Source: Cyprinodon diabolis
Lineage: Eukaryota > Chordata > Actinopteri > Cyprinodontiformes > Cyprinodontidae
Assembly (NCBI GenBank): GCA_030533445.1
Contig: CM060071.1
Coordinates: 4,694,520 to 4,758,519 of the forward strand
Length of the DNA stretch: 64,000 bases
Direction of reading: 5' to 3'
Shown here: piece by piece, positions 22,459-33,447 of the stretch
How the letters are laid out: every line of letters starts with the position of its first letter
Position numbering within the stretch: the first letter of the stretch is position 1
Program-made: the position numbers and the translations under genes
Notes under the pieces: generated by a model
The model's database searches: none
What the model was told of the DNA's origin: nothing
What the model saw: the letters and a program-made list of their open reading frames with translations, nothing else

Positions 22459-25400
22459 AAACATCCCTAATTGCAGTAAAGCTTTATGTTTCCTCCTTGG
22501 ATTCGGCACATTGAACAGGTCCCTGCTCTCCTCTCTGTGACAAATTTTTGGATGATTGTCACTTACAATCCCCATATTTATTTGCAATAAGAACAAATTA
22601 TCTTTTTTTTTATTTTGTCAGCAGTGGTTCTTTGTTTTTGTTTAATCATAAAAGGTTCTGTATTCAGCGTTTGTAAGGCTTTCAAAGTCACTATAGTCAA
22701 ATATATGATTAAATATATGAACTACATGTCATCAGTGAAGCCATTTCATGACTTTACTGTGTCACTCCACTTCTGAAGGCTGAAGAAAATCCAAGACCTC
22801 AAGGCCAAACAAAACAGATTTTCACTATTTAGACATGACAGGTTGCTGCCTTGGGTAGAGCCCCTTCACCTTAAGTTTGAGTCTGGAATAATCGCTCTCC
22901 GCCTCCCTGATCGGAGAAAATGGGCATTTTTTCGCATGTCTACCTGGGTCAAATGACTCTGCAACCGACCTGTGTTCAAATCGCCTCGGCTCTGATCAGC
23001 ATGCAGTGGGAACACCACAGCCGGGTCGACCCGCTACATTACGTAACATTGAATGCAATATACGGACGTCAACACAGCGTGCCAGTCGCTTCTGATCTAA
23101 CAAGCAGAAACAACTCTGTTTCCATTCGATAAACATGGAGCAGCTCTGGTGAGAGGGATTCAGACAGATAATGGAGCAAAACAATAAACCACACTGACTA
23201 CGCCCTGGCTTCCTTCCATGTTTCTCTCCATTGTTTACTTTCCTGATTTCTGACAATCTGGTTACATCATTTATGCTATCTCATTGTGATGACCAGACAT
23301 GCAGTTGTGGGGGGGAAAGAGGCCATGCAGCTGCCAGCGAGGGGTTAGACCAGCTTTTCAAGCCAAATGCCGATCTTTAACCAGTCGAGCCATTTTTGAA
23401 AAACCTGCGTTAACCCACTGTTTTCATTGGGAAACAGGCTTTAGAGATGCATGAATTAAGCAGAATCATTAATGACAGAGTCTTAGTTCTCACTGTGGTT
23501 AATCCCCCGCAGAGCGTTCTCATAGAGTGTGCTTCCGTTTGGTCTCTATGCTATTGCCTGTCAGAGAAATCTTGCATAACTTGCGTCCAATTGAGACAAA
23601 TTGCAATGCAAATGTTGGTTTCTGTCTGGAATTTGTCACTCTTTGCTAATATTCAACAGCATTCCCGCTGCTGTCCACAAACTCAGTTTGTTGTTTGTTT
23701 TTGGCTTACACTCCCTCAAAAATACTTTCCTAAAAAATAAGAAACACCTTACATATCTTGGTCTTGTGTAACACTTTTTTCTTCCAATAAATGTTGCATT
23801 TTAACATGCAGTATTTAAGACATATGGATTTCGATAGCTTTAACTGGCCCTACATGGCCTTAAATCTAACTCTTTTTAGGGGGTGTTGGAAGCGCTTTCA
23901 CCCCATGGCCGCCGTAGTTGTTGTCTCTGTCTTTCCTGACCCCTGGAGGCCAGCTGGCTCAGATGAAGGGAAGGAGGGCGCTGTCCTTCTACAACGTATT
24001 GGGATCCATTTAGAGCTGATTATAAGGAACTGGCTGAGCCATAAAGCCTCCCTTCATGAGCGATCATGCAGACGAACCACACGTCCGACTGTCAAAATGA
24101 CGGCTGTTGCCGGGCCGGCCTGAGCACTGGTTACTGGAATGCGGTGTGTTTAATCAGAGGACAAACGCCATATTTTGTGCAGTTTGTTTTTGCGACCCGT
24201 CGGGGGGTGGGAACTTTAAATGCCAGTGAAAAACATAACCCAGCTTGAGTCTCCTTTTGAATATAAGTATGTAAACAGAATAAGGAACATTTTCTCAGGA
24301 TTTTTATGCCTTCAGTTTGTGTATACGCTCTCACCTATGCGTTCAATCATGCAAGCTAGAAGTGGTGAGGGTAAAACATATAGAAAATATTCCAAATAAT
24401 TTATGTACAAATTAGTTTACTTTCCCTTGCAGAAAGTCCTTGTTTAAGGACATTGAACAGTAAGTTTGAATCAGTAGCTGTTTTTACACATGTGCAGGTA
24501 TGCATGTGTGTGTGTGTGTGTGTGTGTGTAGACTGCCAAGGGCCACCCATGGAGGCTCGGAGTCACACAGCTTGAATCAGGAGCAAGACAAAACATATTT
24601 GGATCCCGCTGAGTTTCCCTGTAAGTAACCAGTTAATGGTCCTTCCCTGAAAACATAAACACACCAGTGCACAGTAGCAGCCATTGTCCACTTCTGCCTT
24701 CATGCTTCTTCCCCATTTAGACACATCCGCCTCAGGTTCTGCAGGATTTAAGAAAGAATAATCAGACACGGACACAGAGCTTTGAGGGGGTTTCTGGGTG
24801 AGAAACGAAACTGTGATCTGAACAAGCATGAAGTCAGAACAGCCGCGTGTACCACCCACACCATTTCACTTGTAACTTTTTAAAGACATTCCTCCCCACA
24901 TCGTTACTGTGTTTCTGGAAAAGACTAACTCTGAGGTCTTCAGTTTTCCAACAATATAAGCTGACATTACATGTTAATGTTGCCCTTAAATCTAATTGTT
25001 GTGCCGGGCTGCATTTTTAGGAACCCTGTTAATGAATTTATGTTACGTGTGTGCTGGTGTTTGGCTGGTGGATTAAGAAATTGGGGAACAAAGGCAAAAG
25101 CATGGGGCCCCTGAAATGTGAAGAAAACACTCAAAACAAGAGGTCAATTATACGCATACACACATTTTAACAGAATATGCTTCCATTAATTGTTTCACTA
25201 TTATCCCTCTCTCTTTCTGCCCCCTTTGTCTTCTTTTTTCCTCATTGTTTGTATGTGTATACCTTTTGTCCTTTTCTTTTTCTTGTTCATCATGTTTTCT
25301 CTCTCGTTTCCTTATAGTCTTTGTATTTGTCCATATCCATTGACATAAGAACACCCTTAGCCTGACGTTTCCTCTAAATAAAATAAAAAAATCTCCCCTT

Positions 25401-26239
25401 TAACAGTTTGTGACAGTCACTGGGTGTTTATCCTCCACAGTGAATGTCAGCGTCTTTCTCTTCTTTCTCCTTTTTTTAGTGTCATTAGGTATCTTCTCAT
25501 TTTTTTCTCTAAATGCATAATAATACTATTGGCATGCTTATGGCATTTTAACAAGAGGACTTCAGACGGAAACATCGCTAGCAATGAGAACAAGCACAAG
25601 AGGGCTGCAGTTCTGTGTTTCGGCCACAAGTGGCAGTATCATTAGAGAACTCTATAATGCCTCTTTAGTATAAAGCCTGTCTCACAAAATATTGTTGGTT
25701 GGCTAAAGGTTATGGAGGATAAAAAGTGCCAAAATTAAATAAATAAATACAGCATTAAATAAATAATTAAATGTGTCAATAATTCATTAAATGTGGAATT
25801 AAATAAATAAATGTGTCATTCATTAATTAAAAACACGTCACTAATATAAAGTGCCACAATTAAATAAATAAATACAGCGATAAACAATGAATTAAATGTG
25901 TAATTCATTACATAAGTAAGGAATTAAATACATAAATATGTCATTAATTTAATAAAATATGTCTTCATTTTATTAAAAATAAATATATAATTATTTCAGT
26001 GTGCATTTAATTATTTCATAGTCCTGTGTCGCAGTGCATCGAAACCATTAAAAGAATCTGTCAAACTCACCCATCAAAGTTAGGGGGCACATTAAGGCAA
26101 AGCAGATCGATTACAGAGACTGTGATCCACAGGTTGTGAACATACTCTGATACAGTAGATGGCGACTCGATTCGAGTTAACCCCGCCCCCTAACTTTGGT
26201 GAAGATTGTCATTCATCCAGGTCATATTCATTTCAAAAG
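22459..26239. other. no gene recognised; simple repeats
   Basis: The largest stretch of the window without an assigned element. It has a (TG)n tract at about 24505-24528 and an AT-rich block at about 25735-26000 built from irregular ATTAAATAAATAAAT words. A short inverted pair (TCAAAGTTAGGGGGC near 26075, GCCCCCTAACTTTGGTGA near 26187) lies close to the second dispersed repeat copy. Open frames up to 110 codons show no domain I know. Host exons cannot be excluded. Confidence 0.35.
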
Positions 26240-26460
26240 TTAAAAAACAATCTACTGGACTTTGTTTCCAAGTTTGAACATGTTTCGCTTCCCATCCAGG
26301 AAGCTTTTTTATCTCAAAATATCAGAAATAGCGTCGAATTCCAGGCTTTAAAGAGTGGACCAAAAACACTTTGTTTAGGCTTAGAAAACATGCAAATTGA
26401 ACAGGACAAATGGGTCTGCCTCTTAAGAATGGGGGTTGTTTGCTTTCTTTGTTAGCCTGT
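26240..26460 (+). repeat. dispersed repeat, copy 2
   Basis: The direct-orientation partner of 21620-21840. It carries the same blocks in inverted order, including AACAATCTACTGGACTTTG, CCCATCCAGGAAGC and CATGCAAATTGAACAG. A 98-codon frame (26159-26455) spans it but has no recognisable product. Confidence 0.5.
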
Positions 26461-27003
26461 AATACCCAATGCCTGTCTGTGTCCATCTAACGTCCCTATT
26501 TCAGAGACAAAGACAGGTATTGGGTATTATAAATATGAGCAGTTTTTCAGGCAGGCTCTTTTATTCTGTGCCAATGCTTATAATTTATGCAGGACAATTG
26601 AAGGAATGACTTTGTTACTTTGTTGGGATTATTCTTTATCAGTCATGTGTGCATGTGTTATATCACCTATCTGCTACACACTTTTCCTTTACCTAGTGTA
26701 ACACTGTGTGATTACAGAGGCTAAGTAATTAGGACAGTTCTTGTGTCATAATAAGTAAAAACTACTGGTTCATCGGATAAAGAAGAACACGTCTGTAGTC
26801 CTGAGACCAAGATGCAGCAGGGAAAGAAGGTTGGGTTATAATGGCGTGTCTGAAACGAACACACAGTTAAGCATCCACCTGATGCAACACAGATTCCTGA
26901 TATCAAAAGCAGGAGATGACCTAGCACGGGGCTCATATTTTGGATGCCACCTCTGCACTGGTCTGATCTGGAATAAATCCTCTTTATCTTTTTATTCTTG
27001 GAT

Positions 27004-27195
27004 GTGCAGGTGGCGCACTGGTTAGCAAGCATGACCCATGTACATAGTCTTAGTCCCTGACGCGGCTGACCTGGGTTGAAACCGACCTGTGGTTCTTTGC
27101 TGCATGTCTCTCCCCTCTATCATTCTGCCTTTCCTGTCAGCCTACTTTTGAAAAAACAAGTCACTAGTGGCGTTAAAAAAAACAAAAAACTTTTT
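27004..27195 (+). mobile_element. tRNA-derived SINE, second family
   Basis: A-box-like TGGCGCACTGG at 27011-27021 and B-box-like GGGTTGAAACC at 27073-27083. The family-typical body follows (GACCTGTGGTTCTTTGCTGC, CCTTTCCTGTCAGCCTACTT) and then an A-rich tail. It differs from the SINE at 6099. Confidence 0.7.
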
Positions 27196-27243
27196 ATTCT
27201 TGCCTTTTTTTAGATTGTTAATCTAAAGAGTGCTTTAACTTAA

Positions 27244-27938
27244 GCCGGGCATACACAGTACGATTTTTTTTGCCCTTTTCAGGCTGTTTCTCCGGTCGTG
27301 CAAGAATTTTTATAAACGGGCCGGCTTTCAGCCTTGATGGTGCGTGGTGTAGTGTACAGGGGGTAATGAGGGCCGATCAGCCTCTAACGATCAGGAATCG
27401 TAAGGTCGGGAGAAAATCAAACATTTTAAATTTAGTCAGCCGTCGTAAGGTGATTGTAGGCAAATCGCTGAGTGCGCAAACAAGGATTCTTCTTCTTCTT
27501 CCTCTTCCTCTCAAACCCAGAAGCATGGTGGGGGTGCGAGTGAAACGGGGTTGTTTCTTTAAAACTGACAGATCGTAGTAGCCACGTTTGCTCAGCCATG
27601 TCTTTGTCCAAATACGTCTTCGCCTTTTCTTTTTAGGGCTTTCAGCACAAAATTGCACAAATTGCCAAGGCAGCGCGTTTCACTCTGGTGAGTTTCATAT
27701 TCCTCTGCTACTCATTTGGCTTCTGGATAGACAAGTTCGACCAGCAACATCTCATTGCAGAGCTGACTCCCACATGGTTTTTAGACGTACAGTGTGCAGG
27801 TAGATCGCATCAGAGCGTCGGCCTCATTGTGATAGAACAAACATCATGAGCTGTGAACTTTTAAATCCTGCGGTTTCGTCGCACAGTGTGAGCTGTAGCT
27901 GCATGCAACAATTGAAAAAATCTTAGTGTATGCCCAGA
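27244..27938. mobile_element. MITE-like element with GGGCATACAC ends
   Basis: The left end is GCCGGGCATACACAGTACGA and the right end, reverse complemented, is TCTGGGCATACACTAAGA. Both run into a T6-T8 block. About 695 bp with no transposase. The target duplication is unclear (flanks TAA and TTTA), so superfamily assignment (Harbinger-like is one option) is open. Confidence 0.6.
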
Positions 27939-28909
27939 TTTAGTGGATTTCTCCCAGGAAAAGACCTGGAAGGGAAGCTCTGGGGCGCCTTCAGGGGGCA
28001 GAAGCTTCCATTACCCCTTAAAATTATTGGAGTTCCTGGCTGTGGTTTAGCCAGATGTCCTGACTTTGCTTCTGTAAATAAAATAAAAAAACAAGACAAA
28101 AAAAGACAGTTTTATCCTGCAAATCAGCCATTTGCTTCATATATATTTAATAATTAGTTTCATTTTTACATCAGCTATTAAAGTAATTATTCTGTTTGTG
28201 TTTCAGCTTTAATTTATTTTGGTGCAGAATGCTAAAACTAAGTTGTTCTGGAGCCCTAGATAATTTCTGTTTTTATTTGGAATAGATATGATTTAGGAAG
28301 AGTTCTGTTGTTACTGAAGATTGATGGAAAGGATCCATTCTTGTTTGTGGGAAACAGCCCCAGCATTTTCACTAAATGATAGAGAAATATGCATTCCCGG
28401 TCAATCAGTTCAAACCAATTAACAGAATTGCATCCCTCCACATCCCACTAAACCTCAGTATCATACCAGTGTTTATGTGCATTAGCATTTTAGCGGAAAA
28501 CACATGAAATTCAGCCAAATTCATAAGAATCTTGCTGGTATTGAGACCCAGCCCAGAATAGTTTAAATATCTTGGTTTGTGAACATTTCTCTGTATCCTG
28601 CTATACTGCAGAATAGAAGAACTCGGGATGTTCGCTTAGCTTTGTGAAAATCATCAGACCAGAACTTAACATCAAAGTTGTAAACATACCAGGTGGGCGT
28701 GATTAATAACGAGGATGCAGAAGATGAGATTTGCGTCCTCAATGTTTAATGGTTACAAAGCTGCTAGGCTGTGGGCTTTATTTTGATGTAAAAGATCTGG
28801 AAACCACACAGACTTGGATGGCCTTAATCTATGAAATACAAAAAAGAATTAAGCAAAAAAAAAAAAAAAAAACTAAAACTATAGCACAGTATAAAGAAAA
28901 GGCTGCATA

Positions 28910-28947
<38 letters not shown>
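27939..28947. other. no gene recognised; A-run and (TA)n
   Basis: Noncoding sequence. It ends with an A-run at about 28855-28872 and a (TA)n tract at about 28911-28937, which sits where the first LTR of element C is truncated. Confidence 0.4.
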
Positions 28948-28948
<1 letters not shown>

Positions 28949-29216
28949 ACAGTCTCTGGACCCAACGGTTCCCTCTCTCACAAGAGAAGCCTGGACCCCA
29001 TCAAGGTGGAATCAGAATTATCTAAAGGACTCTTTAATCATCTGCCTGCCCAGCTAATCAAACTATCATCTCTGCAGACTTCAGTGAACCCAACCCGGAC
29101 CTGTTCCAGATCCAGTTCATGTCTTTTGTGTCAAACATCTTAATAAACTCTGTTAAACTTTTACCCAGCCTCCTTTGTGTTCTACATGTGGGTTTGCTAT
29201 TAAACCAATCATGACA
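28948..29216 (+). repeat. element C first LTR, 5'-truncated
   Basis: Shares AACAGTCTCTGGACCCAACG through AATCATGACA with 39340-39606, with about one or two differences by eye. Its U3 and promoter are missing, replaced by the (TA)n tract. The terminal ATGACA supplies the gag start codon at 29211. Confidence 0.85.
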
Positions 29217-29826
29217 GAACACTGCGGCCAAACACAAAGCCCAGCAGATCACCTCCGGAGGAGGCTTGAGGAACAGGACGCTCAGATCCTTGGACATGCG
29301 CATACCCTCCGTGAGTTACACACTAAAGTTGAACATCAGAACCAAGTGTGGGTTAAAGCCGCAGCCTCAGGTTGGAACGAATGTGCACTTAAGAGTGCTT
29401 ATTTTAAGGCTTTAAATGATAACATCAAAGACGAACTAGCCACAATCGATGAACCAGCTAGTTTGGAGGACTTAATCCGTTTAACCATCAGACTGGATAA
29501 CAGACTCCGAACTAGAAATAACTCTAGACAAAGAAGTCTAAATTTTTCTGTGTCAGCTCCTGCATTTAACAATGCTTCTGTTTTTTTCTGGACCCGCAGA
29601 ACCCAGTTCCAAGCCTAAGTCTAAAAACCAGATTTTTTTCTGTGCCTGTCCAAGTCTCTCACTCAGATGGAGCGGAGGTCGAACCCATGCAGATTGGACA
29701 CACAAGGCTAATCCCTGAGGAAAGACAACGAAGATTTAGAGGCAATCTGTGTCTGTACTGTGGTGAGACTGGCCATTTCATTGCTTCATGTCCAGCTAAG
29801 TCAAAAGCCAGGAACCATCAGAGGAA
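29211..29826 (+). pseudogene. gag: element C gag, internally deleted
   Basis: Opens MTEHCGQTQSPADHLRRRLE. At 29346 the reading jumps from the coiled-coil region (EHQNQ) straight to [18 protein letters not shown]. Compared with A and B this removes roughly half a kilobase of capsid sequence, including the ALEWAQARF segment. A frame break near 29620 precedes the knuckle segment, which ends [14 protein letters not shown]. Confidence 0.85.
29218..29228 (+). promoter_or_regulatory. element C self-priming site
   Basis: AACACTGCGGC lies one nucleotide after the LTR. Its exact reverse complement is at 39037-39047 in the downstream LTR, 31 nt after the TTCTTAA at the TATA position (39006-39012). The copy at 39608-39618 is identical. 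Confidence 0.75.
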
Positions 29827-32037
29827 TTGAGGAGTCTGACGGGCCATCTGAAAACTGAAAAAACTCCTCATCTGATGTTGCCTGCTACTCTTTTTTTCTC
29901 CAACCAGAATCTCACTTTGTTGGCTTTCATTGACTCTGGGTGTGAAAGAAATCTCATTAATTCAGATCTGGTCCAGCAATTAAATATTGAGACTGTCCCT
30001 TTATCTAAGCCTCTCAGAGTATCCGCTATTGATGGAAAGAAGCTTCATCAAGTCACTCATCAGACACAACCTCTAGAACTTTTAATCTCTGGAAACCATC
30101 GTGAAACATTAACGTTTTTTGTTTTTCCTTCTGCATGCTCCCCTCTGGTGCTGGGATTCGAGTGGCTGGAACGTCGTAACCCCCATATCAACTGGGCTTA
30201 ACGCCACATTGAGTCTTGGTCCACCTCCTGTCACGAGTCATGCCTTCGTTCTGCGGCTCCTGCTATTCAGTCCCCTAGAGGTAGGGGGGAGATGGACTCT
30301 CCTGACCTTACTTCTGTTCCTCCCGAGTATCATGATCTGGCACCAGTCTTCAGTAAGGTCAGTGCGACGTCTCTTCCACCTCACAGACCATATGACTGCG
30401 CCATAGATTTACCACCAGGAGCCCCCCTTCCCAGCAGTAGACTATACAACATCTCCAAACCTGAACGCGAGACCATGGAAAAATATATCAATGAGTCTCT
30501 AGCTGCTGGAATTATTCGTCCATCCTCATCTCCTCTTGGTGCTGGTTTCTTTTTTGTGGGTAAAAAGGATGTTTCCCCACGACCCTGTATAGATTACAGA
30601 GGCTTAAATCAGATAACCGTCAAAAATAAGTACCCCCTACCATTACTGGCATCAGCGTTTGAACCTGTTCAGGGTGCAACAGTGTTCACTAAACTCGATT
30701 TGAGAAACGCATATCACCTCCTTAGAATAAGAGAAGCAGACGAATGGAAGACAGCCTTTAAGACCCCCTTAGGCCAATTTGAGTATTTGGTCATGCCTTT
30801 TGGTCTCACAAACGCTCCTGCTTGCTTCCAAGCTCTAGTCAACGATGTTCTCAGAGATTTTTTGAACGTATTCGTTTTTGTGTACATCGATGATATTTTG
30901 ATCTACTCGAAGAACCTCTCTGACCACAAGAAACATGTCCGTCTAGTTCTTCAGAGACTTTTGAAAACAAACTCTTTGTGAAAGCAGAAAAATGTGAATT
31001 TCACAAACCATCTGTCACTTTTTTAGGGTTTGTGAGGGCGGGCAGGTTAAGCCATCCGAAGACAAGATAAAGGCAGTTCTGGACTGGCCGACACCTGAAA
31101 ACCGCAAACAGCTTCAGAGATTTCTTGGGTTTGCAAACCTTACAGACGCTTCATAAGGAACTATAGTCAAACAGCTCTACCTCTCACAACTCTGACTTCT
31201 GTGAAGAAGACCTTTCAATGGACACCTGAAGCCCAGAACGCTTTTGAGAAATTAAAGAACCTGTTTTCCAGAGCACCCATCCTTATCCAGCCAGATCCCT
31301 CTGAGCAGTTTATCTTAGAGGTGGACGCATCTGACTCCGGTGTTGGAGCTGTTTTATCTCAGCAATCTGACTCAGACCAAAAAACTCACCCCTGTGCTTT
31401 TTTTTTTCACGTAGACTCTCACCAGCGGAGCAAAATTATGATGTTAGAGACCAAGAACTTCTAGCCATTAAACTCGCCCTGGAGGAATGGAGACACTGGC
31501 TCGAGGGGGCCGAGCATCCAGTATTGGTTTGGACAGACCACAAAAACCTGGCGTATCTCCAATCGGCAAAACGATCCAACCCACGTCACTCTAGATGGTC
31601 ATTATTCTTTTCCCGTTTCAACCTCATTATTTCTTACAGACCTGGTTCCAAGAACGTCAAGCCCGATTCTCTCTCTCGTCTGTACTCCACTGATCTGCCT
31701 GAGACACCAGAGCCTGTTCTTCCTGCCTCCTGTACTGTTGGAGTCATCTCCTGGGAGATCACTCTAGAGATCAACTCTACCCTAGCCTCTGAACCTGACC
31801 CAGGTAACTGCCCTCCAAATAAAACTTATGTTCCATCTTCCGTCAGATCCCGACTGATCCAGTGGATGCATGCAGCTAAATTTTCCGCCCATCCTGGAGT
31901 GAGCAGAACCATTGCCCTCATTACAAGACGTTTCTGATGGCCATCACTACACAAGGACGTTAAGGAGTACGTTTTGGCATGTCCCATCTGCGCCAGAAAT
32001 AAGACTTCTCACCAACCACCTTCTGGTCTGCTGCATC
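29827..32037 (+). pseudogene. pol: element C pol, first part: protease, RT, RNase H, integrase zinc finger
   Basis: Protease is visible as [19 protein letters not shown] at 30199-30201 and then RT follow, with [13 protein letters not shown] and an intact YIDD near 30885. Frames change at about 30965 and again at 31035-31145. RNase H reads [18 protein letters not shown] frame break near 31400 and a TGA at 31935-31937 interrupt the rest. Integrase zinc-finger residues ([10 protein letters not shown]) come just before the hAT insertion at 32038. It is non-functional by at least five lesions. Confidence 0.88.
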
Positions 32038-32484
32038 CAGGGGCGGATTAAGAAATTTTGGCCCCCTGGGCCTGACATGGTCTTGGCCCCTCAACCCCCC
32101 GCGCGTGCGGGCGCACATACACGCACGCACTATGCAAGAAATACTGTATACTGTGAACAGACATGCACACTGTCCTGTACAGAAGAGTGCACATACTGCA
32201 CACACAATATTAGGTATACCACACAGACACTGACAAGCACAGGTTTCACACAGACACAGGGGGAGGGGATAAATGGCCTAAAAATAAACATTTTGGAAAA
32301 TGATTATGCCCACTTCAGTGATGGTGCATTGGGTCATTTGAGAGATATTATGTATTGGAAGTTGGTAGCTATCATGAAATAAACCCCCCACCCCACCCAA
32401 AAAACTAAATCGGACATGATTTTTGCCCCCTTTTCCTCCCTTCTATCATTAAAAATAAAATAATATCTTAGGAAAACACTTTGG

Positions 32485-33350
32485 CATAACGGCAGCTGTG
32501 CAGCAAATTGAGGCTCAAAGTCTGTATCTATTTGTGGTTAAGCTTGAGGAGAAGGAGAAAGGTAAAATGATAACATGCATCGGAGAGCACCACAAAGAAA
32601 GGTGTAGGCCAGTTCATGGTACAAGGGCTGCATGCAGGTCAAGATAGCCCATTTCCAAGAATGCTATAGTGGCTGGACAGGCACTGGACATGTCCTGAAC
32701 TCAGTGTCAGACGTGGCTGCCGAATACTTGGATGAAGTGAAGCAGCTGACAGATCTCATGCTGCCCCATCTGAAGACTGTCCTGGCCAGGCAGAGGATGG
32801 ATGAGGAGACCTTCCCAATGGACCCTGTCAGTGAACAGGCTAGTAACATTGATGGCACCCCTGTGCACAACATTGGGATGGAGAGACAATGTGGCAAGGT
32901 GGACTACAAACTGAAGAAGTTGGGCACACTGAACGCAGTCAATAGGTCAATAATTTTACAGAAGTGCCAGGAGCTTCAGAGGTTTCAAGGCAGCAGCACA
33001 AGCAAAAAGGGAGGTTGAACTCAACTGGAGTAAATTCATGAAGGCAAAATTCGAGAGTAGGGCAGATGACAAACAAGAGATGGCTCAAAGAAAGGAGAGT
33101 AAGAGACTAGACATGCTGGACACACTGAAATCTTTTTATGGCCCCTTCAAGATAGTGGGGAAGTTGAAAAGTTCCTTGTGGATGAAAGTCTGCACAAGAA
33201 TGCAAAGCTGCAGAGAATGAAGCTTGAGGTTCAGTTTGCCAGAGAAAGCACCAAGCTTCTGCCTAAAGTCAATCCTATCTTCACAATCCAGGTGACACTT
33301 CCCAGAAATGGCGAAAGTGCAATTCTCCAAGTCATAATGGATACTTAGAA
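32485..33350 (+). pseudogene. plus-strand coding relic inside the hAT, function unknown
   Basis: A conserved-looking reading in shifting frames. The first part, 32632-33018, includes FQECYSGWTGTGHVLN and ERQCGKVDYKLKKLGTLNA. After a frame change near 32985 it continues REVELNWSKFMKAKFESRAD. After another near 33155 it reads EVEKFLVDESLHKNAKLQRM, FARESTKLLPKVNPIF and TIQVTLP before a stop near 33347. The pattern of charged helices looks like a real former gene. It lies tail-to-tail with the transposase and could be cargo or an older insertion. I do not recognise the product. Confidence 0.5.
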
Positions 33351-33447
33351 TTTTATGGTGGTGGTAAGTATTCATGAAAACAGGTAGCCTAACATTAGTG
33401 AATGGGTGAATTCTGGAAATAACCTAAAAATCTTACACAGCGCACCT

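Noticed and set aside
27270..27658. Open frames of 93-102 codons on both strands
   Set aside because: They lie within the MITE-like element and overlap antisense to each other, with no domain.
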